A stretch of DNA of 64,000 nucleotides from Sphingobacterium hungaricum (GCF_015210005.1 NZ_MU158698.1:2837273-2901272), one strand, 5' to 3'; positions 28,150 through 38,031 are shown, counted from the first letter of the stretch. Numbers and translations: made by a program. The notes: generated by a model not told the origin, from the letters alone.

Positions 28150-28965
28150 TTAGTATTGTTCTTGTTCGTTGGGAAAGTTCCCGCTTTTGACATCTTTCAC
28201 ATACTGTCCGGCAGCAACTAAGATTTCGTCATATAGTTTTAAATACTGTCTTACAAATTTAGGCTTAAAATCTTTCGTCAAGCCCAAAAAGTCATTCACG
28301 ACCAAAACCTGTCCATCGCAATCATCACCAGCACCGATTCCAATCGTAGCCATCGATAAGGATGCAGTGACTTTTTTTGCCAACGCAGCAGGTATTTTTT
28401 CTAGAACGACGGCGAAGCATCCAGCTTCTTCCAACGCTTTTGCGTCAGCAATTAATTTTTCAGCTTCGGCATCTTCTTTTGCGCGAACGCCGAATGTTCC
28501 GAACTTATTAATGGATTGAGGCGTCAAGCCTAAATGACCACAGACTGGAATTCCAGCGGCAATTATTTTCTTGATGTTGTCAATGATTTCGATGCCGCCT
28601 TCTAATTTCAAAGCATGCGCGCCCGATTCTTTCATCATACGGACAGCAGATTTGAAAGCTTCGTCCGCAGAACCTTGATAGCTTCCGAAAGGCAAATCAA
28701 CTAACACCAAAGCATGTTCGGTCGCTCGCACTACGGACGATGCATGATAAATCATCTGGTCCAATGTGATCGGTAAAGTCGTTTCGTAACCAGCAATAAC
28801 ATTTGCAGCCGAATCGCCAACGAGGATAACCTCGACACCGGCATTATCCAGAACTTTTGCAATCGAATAATCATACGCAGTTAGCATGCTGATTTTCTCG
28901 CCTTTAGCTTTTAATTCTTTTATAGTAGATGTTGTAATTCGCTTGATTACTTTATTTACGGACAT
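28150..28965 (-). CDS. panB: 3-methyl-2-oxobutanoate hydroxymethyltransferase
   Basis: PanB makes ketopantoate from 2-oxoisovalerate and methylene-THF, the first committed step of pantothenate and CoA synthesis. About 271 residues from ATG 28965 (MSVNKVIKRITT), with an in-frame ATG at 28989 that adds 8 residues. Motifs: KISMLTAYDYSIAKVLDNAGVEVILVGDSAANV, LVLVDLPFGSYQ, HALKLEGG, GHLGLTPQS and GIGAGDDCDGQVLVVND. CoaD of the same pathway is encoded at 50.4 kb. Confidence 0.96.
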   Translation of the reverse strand: MSVNKVIKRITTSTIKELKAKGEKISMLTAYDYSIAKVLDNAGVEVILVGDSAANVIAGYETTLPITLDQMIYHASSVVRATEHALVLVDLPFGSYQGSADEAFKSAVRMMKESGAHALKLEGGIEIIDNIKKIIAAGIPVCGHLGLTPQSINKFGTFGVRAKEDAEAEKLIADAKALEEAGCFAVVLEKIPAALAKKVTASLSMATIGIGAGDDCDGQVLVVNDFLGLTKDFKPKFVRQYLKLYDEILVAAGQYVKDVKSGNFPNEQEQY

Positions 28966-29071
28966 GTTCTGTTCATTTAATTTCCTCAAAATTAGGAATT
29001 ATTAGCCATACCCCTTTGCTTTTAATGAAATAAGAAGGATAATCTAATCCGATAAAGTCTTTCTGAATTTG

Positions 29072-29079
29072 TATTTTTG
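29072..29079 (+). promoter_or_regulatory. -7 box placed for a second leaderless pseudouridine-synthase mRNA
   Basis: TATTTTTG fits TAnnTTTG and ends 5 bases before ATG 29084, the same geometry as at 20043-20050. Confidence 0.4.
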
Positions 29080-29083
29080 TAAA

Positions 29084-29827
29084 ATGAGTACAAACGAAAA
29101 CCGTTTATTTAAATTTCCAAAATTCACAGACTTAATCATTTTTGAAGATGACAATCTAATTGTCATCAATAAACCGCCTTTCGTAGCTTCTTTAGATGAG
29201 CGCGAAGGAGGAGAGGTCAATATATTGCGCCTAGCAAAAAAATATGTAGACGATGCGCAGGTTTGCCATCGCTTGGATAAAGAAACATCAGGAATCTTAT
29301 TAATCGCCAAAAATCCAGAAACTTATCGTGCTGTTTCAATGGCTTTTGAAAGAAGAAAAGTTGATAAAACATACCATGCAATCATTTCGGGGACACATAC
29401 CTTCTCTAATCTGTTGGTGGATTTACCGATTTTAAATCAAGGAAATCGCACGGTTTCAATCGATCGTGCGAATGGTAAACGTGCGGAAACTGTTTTTAAT
29501 AGCATTCGCTACTTCAACCATTATACCTTAGTCGAATGCAAGCCGGTAACAGGAAGAATGCATCAGATCCGAATCCACTTAGCGACACAGCGCGCTGCGA
29601 TTGTCGGCGATTCGATGTACCATGGGAAGCCAGTTTATCTATCGCAGATTAAAAAACGCGGTTTTAGTTTAGGCAAGGATCAAGAAGAACAGCCAATCAT
29701 GAAGCGTTTTGCATTGCATGCAAAAGAAATTAAATTTGAAATTGATGGAAAATTATTTCATTTTGTAGCGGAATATCCAAAAGACTTTGATACGTTGTTA
29801 AAGCAATTGGAGAAATTTGATTCTTAA
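29084..29827 (+). CDS. RluA-family pseudouridine synthase without S4 domain
   Basis: 247 residues from ATG 29084 (MSTNENRLF); a TTG at 29069 is in frame but less likely. It is the catalytic domain only: IIFEDDNLIVINKPPFVASL, CHRLDKETSGILLIAKNP (catalytic Asp65), and GRMHQIRIHLATQRAAIVGDSMY. Lacking S4, it resembles RluA/RluC-like or TruC enzymes; target uridine in rRNA or tRNA unknown. It is followed at 11 bases by the TlpA thioredoxin gene, and then pyrF, probably one operon. Confidence 0.88.
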   Translation: MSTNENRLFKFPKFTDLIIFEDDNLIVINKPPFVASLDEREGGEVNILRLAKKYVDDAQVCHRLDKETSGILLIAKNPETYRAVSMAFERRKVDKTYHAIISGTHTFSNLLVDLPILNQGNRTVSIDRANGKRAETVFNSIRYFNHYTLVECKPVTGRMHQIRIHLATQRAAIVGDSMYHGKPVYLSQIKKRGFSLGKDQEEQPIMKRFALHAKEIKFEIDGKLFHFVAEYPKDFDTLLKQLEKFDS

Positions 29828-29838
29828 TTTGAAAAACA

Positions 29839-30432
29839 ATGAATAAAACTAAATTAAGCCGAGGAAATATCATTCTCTACGTTGTTTTGGTCGTTCTGAT
29901 CATTTTATTGTTTATTCCTAGCACACGTTCTTTACTTCAGCAGGGATTGATGAAGCTTGGTCTATTCAAACCTACGCTAGAAGCTCCAGTTGAAAAAGCT
30001 CCAGATACGCCCGTCGTCGCGCAAGTCAGTTCTTCTTTCTCTAACGAAAAGGGAGAGATTATCAACACAGCATCGCTAAAAGGAAAAGTAGTTTTTATCA
30101 ACTTCTGGGCAACATGGTGTGGCCCTTGTATTCAGGAAATGCCATCCATTCAGGTTTTGCATGATAAATTGAAGGATAATCCAAATGTAGAATTCCTATT
30201 GGTTGAGATTGATCATGAAAATGAATTGGCAAAGGAATTTATGGAGAAGGAAAAGCTAAATATGCCTATCTATTTTCCTGAAGGCGATATTCCGAATACT
30301 TGGCTCGGACAATCCATTCCGGTTACGGTGATCTTGGATAAAGAAGGAAATATAGCGGCAAGGCATGAAGGCATGGCGGATTATTCCACAAAGCAAGTAG
30401 AACAATTTATAGTAGATTTAAGTAACAAATAA
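29839..30432 (+). CDS. TlpA-type membrane-anchored thioredoxin
   Basis: 197 residues: one N-terminal membrane helix ([17 protein letters not shown]), a linker rich in Pro, and a thioredoxin domain facing the periplasm with the redox site [14 protein letters not shown] and cis-Pro in SIPVTVILD. TlpA/ResA proteins reduce disulfides for cytochrome c maturation or other envelope proteins. It starts 11 bases after the pseudouridine synthase and ends 1 base before pyrF. Confidence 0.92.
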   Translation: MNKTKLSRGNIILYVVLVVLIILLFIPSTRSLLQQGLMKLGLFKPTLEAPVEKAPDTPVVAQVSSSFSNEKGEIINTASLKGKVVFINFWATWCGPCIQEMPSIQVLHDKLKDNPNVEFLLVEIDHENELAKEFMEKEKLNMPIYFPEGDIPNTWLGQSIPVTVILDKEGNIAARHEGMADYSTKQVEQFIVDLSNK

Positions 30433-30433
30433 G

Positions 30434-31267
30434 ATGACCCGTTCGGAATTAATCGCTCAGATCAAACAAAAGAAAAGCTTTCTATGCGTCGGTTTAGATA
30501 CCGATCTAACAAAAATACCTGAACACTTATTGGACGAAGAGGATCCGATTTTCACATTTAATAAAGCGATTATCGAAGCCACTTCCGACTTGTGCGTGGC
30601 ATACAAACCGAATATCGCATTTTATGAATGTTATGGGTTGAAAGGATGGGAATCCTTGCAACGTACCGCTACCATTTTGCCAAAAGATTGTTTCAGCATC
30701 GCTGATGCAAAGCGCGGAGACATTGGGAATACGTCTAAAATGTATGCAAAGGCATTTTTTGATCCTCAAGTTTCTGGTTTTGATTTTGATTCGATCACAA
30801 TAGCACCCTATATGGGAAAAGATTCTGTGACGCCGTTTTTTGAATTTAAGGATAAATGGGCAATCGTCTTGGCATTGACTTCAAATGAGGGAAGTGCAGA
30901 TTTTCAGAATATCGAAAATGCAGAAGGCGTTCAATTGTTCGAACAAGTTCTAGAGAAAGTAAATTCTTGGGGTTCGATCGAAAATACCATGTATGTAGTA
31001 GGAGCGACTCGCGGAGAAGCTTTCTTAAAGATACGTGAACATGCGCCCGATCATTTCTTATTGGTTCCGGGAGTAGGAGCGCAGGGAGGTTCGCTTTCAG
31101 ATGTTTGCCAATATGGAATGAATAAAGATTGCGGACTATTGGTGAATAGCACTCGGAATATTATTTATGCTTCCAAAGGAACCGATTTTGCCGAACAAGC
31201 GCGCATTGAAGCGCAGAAGCTTCAAAAAGAAATGCAGATTGAGCTTGAAAAAGCGGGTATTTGCTAA
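30434..31267 (+). CDS. pyrF: Orotidine 5'-phosphate decarboxylase, type 2
   Basis: Makes UMP from OMP, the last step of de novo pyrimidine synthesis. 277 residues, with [18 protein letters not shown] at the start, [16 protein letters not shown], the active-site [19 protein letters not shown] and [11 protein letters not shown]. The length and DAKRGDIG motif mark the longer type 2 (mycobacterial/Bacteroidetes) form. Tightly coupled to the thioredoxin gene upstream. Confidence 0.96.
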   Translation: MTRSELIAQIKQKKSFLCVGLDTDLTKIPEHLLDEEDPIFTFNKAIIEATSDLCVAYKPNIAFYECYGLKGWESLQRTATILPKDCFSIADAKRGDIGNTSKMYAKAFFDPQVSGFDFDSITIAPYMGKDSVTPFFEFKDKWAIVLALTSNEGSADFQNIENAEGVQLFEQVLEKVNSWGSIENTMYVVGATRGEAFLKIREHAPDHFLLVPGVGAQGGSLSDVCQYGMNKDCGLLVNSTRNIIYASKGTDFAEQARIEAQKLQKEMQIELEKAGIC

Positions 31268-31374
31268 GAAATTGCTTGGACTGCGTTCAATACATCTTGT
31301 TTCTTTTAAAGTAAATTAATTTTCGGGTAAGGTTTGGCACAATAATTATTCTTTAAGGCTGTTTACGTTTATGT

Positions 31375-32112
31375 ATGAGAAGATTATTTATTGGTTTCCT
31401 AGTTTCTAGCAGTGTAATTATCCAAAGTTGCAGTTCGATTTATATGCCGAATGTTCCGGTGACACCGATGTTTAGAAACAAAGGGGAAGGTTATGTCGCT
31501 GCTCACGCAAATATCAAGGGCAATGTCAGCGCAAGCGCAGGTGTAGCTGTTTCTGATCATATAGCTGTTCTGGCAAGTGGCTCAATCATTGACAATCAAC
31601 GGAGCAATCCGAGATTCAGCCAGAAGTTAGGCGAGGCGGCTTTGGGTTATTATACCACAATGGGAAAACAAAATCGCCAAGTCCTGGAATTTTATGCGGG
31701 CTATGGATTGGGAAAAGCGATTGACGAAGATGTTCGAGCATCAACCACAGGATATGATGTTGTCGAAAGCCGGGAGCTTGATTTTGATAAGATCTTTGTG
31801 CAGGTAAACTATTCGTCCACGCGCAAAAATAAATTAAATCTCTTCGGAGGCAAGAAGGAATTAAACTATGGAACAGCCATTCGAGTCAGTAGAATACAAA
31901 TGAAAGATTTTACGATTAACGGATTGGACACACAGCATGAAGAGAATCTATTTATCGAACCTGTTTTCTTTACCAGATTGGAATTGAATAAAGGATTTCA
32001 ATTGCAATATACTTCTGGATTTAATATCGGTGTCGCTGATAATATGTATTTGAAAGCTGGCAATTCTGTGTTTACTTTAGGAGTTACTTATAATTTTGGA
32101 CGTAAAAAATAA
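31375..32112 (+). CDS. Lipoprotein with predicted beta structure
   Basis: 245 residues with signal peptide and lipobox IIQSC (Cys19). The mature part is beta-rich and ends VFTLGVTYNFGRKK, reminiscent of an outer-membrane barrel; segments GYYTTMGKQNRQVLEFYAGYGLGKA and FFTRLELNKGFQLQYTSGFNIGV support this. A lipid-anchored barrel would be unusual, so either the barrel or the lipid call may be wrong. Pairs with the next lipoprotein gene (6 bases apart). Family not recognised. Confidence 0.6.
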   Translation: MRRLFIGFLVSSSVIIQSCSSIYMPNVPVTPMFRNKGEGYVAAHANIKGNVSASAGVAVSDHIAVLASGSIIDNQRSNPRFSQKLGEAALGYYTTMGKQNRQVLEFYAGYGLGKAIDEDVRASTTGYDVVESRELDFDKIFVQVNYSSTRKNKLNLFGGKKELNYGTAIRVSRIQMKDFTINGLDTQHEENLFIEPVFFTRLELNKGFQLQYTSGFNIGVADNMYLKAGNSVFTLGVTYNFGRKK

Positions 32113-32118
32113 TTTGAA

Positions 32119-32703
32119 ATGAAAAATATACTTACTTTATGCATTGCAACGATTGTTTTGTTTTCAGGATGTGAAATCAATAAAAAAGCTCAGATGGAAG
32201 CTTTGGGGCAATGTACATATACTATTGAATCCATGGATCGTTTGACAATCGGAGGACAGCCCGTGAATAATTTCATGAAAAATGGACAGGTTAATCTTGC
32301 TGTTTTACCAAGCATGGCATTGTTGCTATTAAGTAAAGATGTTCCTTTGGAAGCGCAGGTCAATATGAAAATCACCAATCCTGTAGCGAAAAAAGCGGCT
32401 ATGAATTCGTTCAAATATCTGATTGAGATTCAAGGAAAGCCTGTGTTTGAAGGAACTGTTGATGAAAATATTAATCTAGACCAAAATCAATCCACTACAA
32501 TTCCTTTGACCTTTAAAGCAAATATTTTTGGCGTAGCCAAAGAAGCAGGCTTTGAAAACTTCTTGAATGAAATGCTGACACGCAAGAGCGAAGGATTTAT
32601 CGCTTTGAAAATCAAGCCTTCGATCAAGATCGGAAATTCCAATATTTATTACCCAGGTTACATCACGGTTGATAACAACCTGATGCAGCGAATCAAATTT
32701 TAA
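32119..32703 (+). CDS. Lipoprotein, possibly LEA type 2-like
   Basis: 194 residues with lipobox LFSGC (Cys18). The mature part has a beta-sandwich look: CTYTIESMDRLTIGGQPVNN, VPLEAQVNMKITNPVAKKAA (the KITNP pattern of WHy/LEA14 domains) and STTIPLTFKANIFGV. It follows the preceding lipoprotein by 6 bases, so the two are made together. The LEA-like assignment is inference from a short pattern. Confidence 0.55.
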   Translation: MKNILTLCIATIVLFSGCEINKKAQMEALGQCTYTIESMDRLTIGGQPVNNFMKNGQVNLAVLPSMALLLLSKDVPLEAQVNMKITNPVAKKAAMNSFKYLIEIQGKPVFEGTVDENINLDQNQSTTIPLTFKANIFGVAKEAGFENFLNEMLTRKSEGFIALKIKPSIKIGNSNIYYPGYITVDNNLMQRIKF

Positions 32704-32730
32704 TTCGCTTATTTTCTGGTTTTTACAGTT

Positions 32731-32761
32731 TAAAATCTCTTACTTCTAAGAGATTTTTTTT
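32731..32761 (+). terminator. Rho-independent terminator
   Basis: Stem AAATCTCTTA / TAAGAGATTT with loop CTTC and a run of T, after the two-lipoprotein operon. Confidence 0.9.
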
Positions 32762-32956
32762 ATGTTTAAGCAATTTTTATTTAGTTTTGTTCGCAAATGA
32801 TGACCTCAATAACCAATATCATGTTTTTCTTCACTCGCTTAAGAATTGTTAAGTAAGGGGTTGTATTTGTACTCCAACTTAATCAATTAGGCAAAAAATC
32901 AACAATTTTAATTTTTAATCATACAAAATACCTTTGGTATTTTAAATAGCATAATC

Positions 32957-34168
32957 ATGGATAATTCTTGGAAAAGAAAATTCTCAATTATATGGGCAGG
33001 GCAATTTATTTCATTAATAAGCAGTTCTGCCGTCAACTTTGCCATTATTATTTGGCTAAGCCTTGAAAAAGGTTCTGCCGAAGTATTGGCTTTTGCTGCG
33101 ATTGCAGCCATGTTGCCTCAGGCAATAATAGGACCTATTGCAGGTGTGTATGTAGACCGATGGGATCGGAAGAAGACCATGATTTTCGCCGATGGTTTCG
33201 TTGCGCTATGTACTTTAGTGATGTCGATCAGCTTTTATTTAGGTTACGAAAGCTTGTTATTGATTTATGTTATGCTGGCTTTACGGTCGGTCGGATCTTC
33301 CTTCCATATGCCGGCTATGCAATCATCAATTCCCATGCTTGCTCCAGAATCTGAGCTGTTGCGCGTTTCCGGAATCAATCAAATTATCCAATCGGTTTCC
33401 ACAATTGCTGGACCCGCTTTAGGTGCATTGGCAATTGGGCTGCTATCTATTGGAAATGTGCTGCTTTTGGATATTATCGGTGCGATAGTAGCTATTGTTT
33501 CTTTGCTGTTTGTCCATATCCCGAACCCTCAAGTCGCTGAAAAATCGAAGGCTAGCATACAGCAAGTTATTCAGGATATAAAAATCGGATTTAGAGAGAT
33601 AACCCGTAATAAAGGCGTTTCTTGGATGTTCTTCTATTCTATTCTGGCGACATTCTGCATTATGCCGGTCGCGGTTTTATTTCCTTTGCTTACGATACAG
33701 CATTTCGGTGGCGGGAAATTTGAAATGAGCCTGATCGAAATTATGTGGGGAGTCGGAATGTTGGTAGGAGGAAGCTTGCTCGGGATTTTCAAGCCTTCGA
33801 TTTCAAAAATCGTAATTATCAATTGCATGCAGATTATCCTTGGGATCACCTTTTCTCTGTCGGGATATATTTCATCAAGTGCATTTATCTTTTTTGTGGT
33901 GCTGACAGGAATAGGAGGTGTGGCAGCATCGATTTACAATGCTAGTTTTACCACCGTTCTCCAAGAGCAGATCAAGCCAGAAATGCTAGGTCGTGTATTT
34001 TCGATGTATTTCAGCGTGGCAATTTTTCCATCGATTGTTGGACTGATGAGCAGTGGCTTTGTTTCCGATGCGATTGGAATCAACCTGATGTTTATAATTC
34101 TAGGATCGATTGTTGCATTTATCGGAATCGTATCGTTCTTTACGCCGTCGCTAATGAAGCTGAAGTAG
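32957..34168 (+). CDS. MFS exporter, EntS/MacB-less drug-efflux type
   Basis: 403-residue major facilitator with about 12 membrane helices. The start FSIIWAGQFISLISSSAVNFAIIIWL and the loop GVYVDRWDRKKTMIFAD (the MFS A-motif) are typical of the EntS/macrolide-efflux subfamily (MFS_3). A second copy-like motif PEMLGRVFSMYFSVAIFPSIVGLMSS is also usual there. Substrate cannot be read; siderophore or macrolide export are known for relatives. Its upstream gap is 195 bases after a terminator, so it has its own promoter. Confidence 0.88.
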   Translation: MDNSWKRKFSIIWAGQFISLISSSAVNFAIIIWLSLEKGSAEVLAFAAIAAMLPQAIIGPIAGVYVDRWDRKKTMIFADGFVALCTLVMSISFYLGYESLLLIYVMLALRSVGSSFHMPAMQSSIPMLAPESELLRVSGINQIIQSVSTIAGPALGALAIGLLSIGNVLLLDIIGAIVAIVSLLFVHIPNPQVAEKSKASIQQVIQDIKIGFREITRNKGVSWMFFYSILATFCIMPVAVLFPLLTIQHFGGGKFEMSLIEIMWGVGMLVGGSLLGIFKPSISKIVIINCMQIILGITFSLSGYISSSAFIFFVVLTGIGGVAASIYNASFTTVLQEQIKPEMLGRVFSMYFSVAIFPSIVGLMSSGFVSDAIGINLMFIILGSIVAFIGIVSFFTPSLMKLK

Positions 34169-34485
34169 GGTTTTTGAGATATGAGACAATAGATTTGAGA
34201 TGCGTGCAATTGGTAAAAATATCGATTGAGATGGCGAAGAAGAAATTGCTTCGCTTTCTTTATCAGAGATAAATTTAAAAGTTGTGAAACTCCTTCGATG
34301 GCATATAATATTTTAAACCGATGCATACATAAATAATAAAATTTTAGTTTCTTTGTTTTTTTAAGTATTAAAGCTAACAAGTGCTAGTAATAGTTTTAAG
34401 GAACCCAATATTAATTTATCAAAGATTTACTTTTTCAAATTTGCTTGAAGCGCTATTATTTTGAGTTTAAAAATCAAAAATTTTA
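34169..34485. other. 317-base gap with a promoter-like shared block
   Basis: No gene or RNA is recognised. It contains a 25-base block (34335-34359) that recurs upstream of the next POT gene, and A+T-rich leader sequence. Confidence 0.5.
34335..34359 (+). promoter_or_regulatory. Block shared by two POT transporter promoters, copy 1
   Basis: 25 bases containing TTTTAGTTTCTTTGTTTT, identical to 36252-36276. It lies 127 bases before the first POT gene. TTTCTTTG resembles the Bacteroidetes -7 box with one change. Confidence 0.45.
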
Positions 34486-36141
34486 ATGAAAAATAACCAC
34501 CCTAAAGGATTGCCTTATTTATTCTTCACAGAGATGTGGGAAAGATTCGGCTACTATCTCATTCTCGGTATATTTGTTTTATACCTTATCGAACCCCAAG
34601 GTTTACATGGTGGTTTGGGAATTTCGGACAAAGGGGCTGATGATATTTTTGGAACCTACATCGCGCTGACTTATCTGACACCTTTTCTTGGCGGGTTTTT
34701 AGCAGATCGTGTTTTGGGATATGTCAAATCCATTTACCTCGGTGGCGTATTAATGGCTGCAGGGTATATAGGAATGGGGCTTTTCAAAGATTTAACTTTA
34801 TTCTACACGTCATTGGGTTTGATTATTGTTGGTAATGGATTTTTCAAGCCAACGATTTCAACGCTTCTTGGAAATCTGTATTCGGAAGAACCTTACAAAG
34901 CAAATAAAGACGCCGGCTACAATATATTCTACATGGGAATTAACATTGGCGCATTTATCTGCAACATTATTGCCGCCTTTATGCGAAATAAATTTGGTTG
35001 GGGAGAAGCTTTTATCACGGCAGGCGTAGGGATGTTGTTGGGCTTGGTGATTTTTACTTTCGGCAGAAAACATTATTTGCATGCCGCGAAGATGAAGCCA
35101 AAACAAGAAGGAGATACAAAAATATCAGAAATATTAATCAAAGTATTTGCTCCAGCAATAGCCTTTGGCGCAATCGGCTGGATTATTCCGGATAATATAT
35201 TTGGAAGCGATTCCTCAGATGCCTTTATATTTGCCTGTGTTCCGGTCATCTATTTTTATGTTTCCCTATATTTTAAATCGAATCCAAAAGAGAAGCCAGC
35301 GATCAGTGCCTTGCTATCCGTTTTTCTTATCAGCATGTTCTTTTGGGCAGTTTTCAAACAAAATGGGACTGCGCTAACCCGCTGGGCGAATAATTACACC
35401 GATCGCACGGTTTCAGAAAGCTTGGAGAAGCCCCTTGAAAAAATCTATTTAGTCGAATCAAAAGAATATGTCGACAAAGAGACTACGGTGTATGATGACC
35501 AATTCAGGGCGGTAAAAGAGCCTGATGGAAGCAACAAAAAAGCAATAGGCAAAGACCCTTATTTTAAAAATATTTCGGACGAACAAAGAGCAAGCTTGGA
35601 GAGTTCCCCGGATAAGAAAGTCTTTTTATACAATACAGAATTATTCCAATCCATTAATCCTTTCTGGGTAATCGCTCTGACGCCGGTACTGGTAGGAATT
35701 TGGTCTTTTTTAAGATGGAAAAGAAAAGAACCGACCACACCGTCCAAAATTGTCTGGGGCTTATTTATTTCTGCTCTGTCTTGCCTAGTCATGGTCTGGG
35801 CGGTATCGGCAGGAAACAATGGGATTGTTAAAGTTTCGCCATGGTGGCTGGTGGCGAGTTATGGAGTGATTACGGTTGGCGAACTTTGCCTCTCACCAAT
35901 GGGCTTGTCCTTTGTTTCCAAGATTTCACCTGCAAGACTTACCGCATTGATGATGGGCGGGTTTTTCTTGGCAAACTCTGTGGGAAATAAACTTTCAGGC
36001 ATTCTGGCAAGTACTTGGTATTCGTATGAAAACAAAACAAATTATTTTCTTGTGAATTTCGCCTTGCTTATTTTTGCTACATGCATAGGTTTATTTATGC
36101 TCAAGCGGCTTAATAAGATTATGAAGAGCGAAGGGCATTGA
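34486..36141 (+). CDS. POT-family proton-dependent oligopeptide transporter (1)
   Basis: 551-residue inner-membrane symporter for di/tripeptides, with 12-14 helices. The POT signature EMWERFGYY (the ExxERF-type proton-coupling motif) is at residues 16-24, with GGFLADRVLGYVKSIYLGG, the FYMGINIGAF (PTR2-2) motif and GELCLSPMGLSFVSKISP in the second half. An insertion of ~100 hydrophilic residues (about 300-385, with DKETTVYDDQF and SDEQRASLESSP) between helices is unusual in bacterial POTs. First of three such genes in 7 kb. Confidence 0.93.
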   Translation: MKNNHPKGLPYLFFTEMWERFGYYLILGIFVLYLIEPQGLHGGLGISDKGADDIFGTYIALTYLTPFLGGFLADRVLGYVKSIYLGGVLMAAGYIGMGLFKDLTLFYTSLGLIIVGNGFFKPTISTLLGNLYSEEPYKANKDAGYNIFYMGINIGAFICNIIAAFMRNKFGWGEAFITAGVGMLLGLVIFTFGRKHYLHAAKMKPKQEGDTKISEILIKVFAPAIAFGAIGWIIPDNIFGSDSSDAFIFACVPVIYFYVSLYFKSNPKEKPAISALLSVFLISMFFWAVFKQNGTALTRWANNYTDRTVSESLEKPLEKIYLVESKEYVDKETTVYDDQFRAVKEPDGSNKKAIGKDPYFKNISDEQRASLESSPDKKVFLYNTELFQSINPFWVIALTPVLVGIWSFLRWKRKEPTTPSKIVWGLFISALSCLVMVWAVSAGNNGIVKVSPWWLVASYGVITVGELCLSPMGLSFVSKISPARLTALMMGGFFLANSVGNKLSGILASTWYSYENKTNYFLVNFALLIFATCIGLFMLKRLNKIMKSEGH

Positions 36142-36251
36142 AAAAGTTGTTTTCACCTAGAATACTGACTTAGCTGTGAGGAATTAGCGATATTCTTGAT
36201 TGATTTGGCAGTTGAAAGTTGTAATATTTTAAAAACAATGTTTATAATAAC

Positions 36252-36276
36252 AATAAAATTTTAGTTTCTTTGTTTT
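36252..36276 (+). promoter_or_regulatory. Block shared by two POT transporter promoters, copy 2
   Basis: Identical 25-base block, 58 bases before the second POT gene. Flanking sequence differs, so selection or recent duplication kept just this block. Confidence 0.45.
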
Positions 36277-36333
36277 AAACGATTTCGAAAGTATATTTTA
36301 ACCATACAAAAGATTTAATATTATTATCAAAAT

Positions 36334-37929
36334 ATGATTCAGCAAAATGATGAAGGCTTAGTTAAACATTTAGCAAAGCAAGGAATAGACGATAAAATGG
36401 TGATGGGACATCCAGCCAGTTTATTTGTTTTATTTTTTACAGAGATGTGGGAGCGTTTTAGTTATTACGGAATGCGCGCATTACTGACTGTATTTTTAAT
36501 TACAGAATTGGCAAAGGGTGGTTGGGGTTGGTCAAACGCTGACGCAATGACTTTGTATGCATGGTATACTTCATTAGTTTACTTAACGCCACTTATCGGA
36601 GGTTTAATTGCAGATAAATTAACGGGATATAAGAAAGCTATTTTGATTGGAGCATTTGTAATGACTCTAGGTCACGCTTCAATGGCTTTAGAAACTGTTT
36701 CTGCAAACTTTTTCTATTTAGGCTTGGTGTTGATGATTCTTGGAAATGGAATGTTTAAGCCAAATATTTCATCGATGGTTGGACAATTATATCCGAACAA
36801 CAGTTCGAAAAAAGATGCAGGTTATACGATTTTCTATATGGGTATCAATGCGGGAGCATTCTTAGGAATGTTATTGTGTGGATACATTGGAGAAAAAGTA
36901 GGCTGGCATTACGGATTCGGATTAGCCGGAGTATTTATGTTCTTTGGTATGTTACAATTCTATTTTGGACAGCATATTTTTGGGAAAATTGGCGTAAAAC
37001 CTACGAAAGTTACACTAGAAACAGCTGTAGTAGATTCTGTTGTTGCTAAAGATGAAGAAGAAGAGAAATTGCCATCTAATGTAGTACGCGATCGCCTGAT
37101 TGTAATCGCGGTTTTTATGGTTGCCAGTATCTTTTTCTTTTTTGCATTCGAGCAAGCAGGTGGATCCATGACAATCTTTGCGAAAGATTTTACACAACGC
37201 TCATTATCTGGTTCTTCTGGTGAAATCTTTAAATGGATTGATGCTGCATTAACCATATTTCCTATATTAATCGTTACTTGGGTTCTATATGGTCTTGCAA
37301 AGAAGATTGCGAAACAATATCCATTGACAATTATTTTTACTGCGATTTCCTTTGCTATTATTTGGATTCTGGGTGGTTGGAAAGTGTACAAAGAATTTAA
37401 TGCCGTTGGAACAGAAGTAACCGTTTCTTGGTTTCAAATTTTAAACTCTTTCTTTATTATTACCTTAGCATCTTCTTTCAGTAAGTTCTGGGAGCGAGTT
37501 TGGAATCCATCTGGACCAGTTAAATTTGCAATGGGGCTTTTATTGGTTGGAATTGGATTTGTAGCCTTAGCTTATGGCGCTAGCGAAATTCCAAAAGGAG
37601 CTGCTTCGGCCTCTGTTAGTATGATTTGGCTTATCTTAGCTTATTTCTTCCATACGACAGGAGAACTATGTTTATCTCCAGTCGGTTTATCTTACATCAG
37701 TAAATTATCACCGAAATCTTTCGTTGGTTTATTATTCGGATTCTGGTTTACAGCTTCAGCTATTGCGAATTTATTTGCTGGTTTGGCTGGATCATTGATT
37801 GACAAAATTTCAGAAGAGCACGGACTAATGGTTTTCTTCTTAGTGATTGCTGCATTGCCAATCGGAGCAGCCTTGTTGTTATTGGTCTTCAACCCGATAT
37901 TGAAGAAAATGATGCACGGGATTAATTAA
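36334..37929 (+). CDS. POT-family peptide transporter (2)
   Basis: 531-residue peptide/proton symporter. EMWERFSYYGMRALLTVFL near residue 35, GGLIADKLTGYKKAILIG, FYMGINAGAFLGMLLCGYIGE and GELCLSPVGLSYISKLSP are all present. It is closer to the third POT than to the first by motif spelling, and lacks the long hydrophilic insertion. A short acidic loop (KDEEEEKLPSN) divides the halves. A terminator follows. Confidence 0.94.
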   Translation: MIQQNDEGLVKHLAKQGIDDKMVMGHPASLFVLFFTEMWERFSYYGMRALLTVFLITELAKGGWGWSNADAMTLYAWYTSLVYLTPLIGGLIADKLTGYKKAILIGAFVMTLGHASMALETVSANFFYLGLVLMILGNGMFKPNISSMVGQLYPNNSSKKDAGYTIFYMGINAGAFLGMLLCGYIGEKVGWHYGFGLAGVFMFFGMLQFYFGQHIFGKIGVKPTKVTLETAVVDSVVAKDEEEEKLPSNVVRDRLIVIAVFMVASIFFFFAFEQAGGSMTIFAKDFTQRSLSGSSGEIFKWIDAALTIFPILIVTWVLYGLAKKIAKQYPLTIIFTAISFAIIWILGGWKVYKEFNAVGTEVTVSWFQILNSFFIITLASSFSKFWERVWNPSGPVKFAMGLLLVGIGFVALAYGASEIPKGAASASVSMIWLILAYFFHTTGELCLSPVGLSYISKLSPKSFVGLLFGFWFTASAIANLFAGLAGSLIDKISEEHGLMVFFLVIAALPIGAALLLLVFNPILKKMMHGIN

Positions 37930-38001
37930 GTCAAAATTAAAAAGTAAAAATTCAAAAAAATGTATGGCCGATAATTTTAGGCCATACGTACAAAATAATA
38001 T

Positions 38002-38031
38002 AAAAAGGACGCTACAAAGCGTCCTTTTTTT
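38002..38031 (+). terminator. Rho-independent terminator
   Basis: Stem AAAAAGGACGCT / AGCGTCCTTTTT with loop ACAA and a run of T, 73 bases after POT gene 2. Confidence 0.93.
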
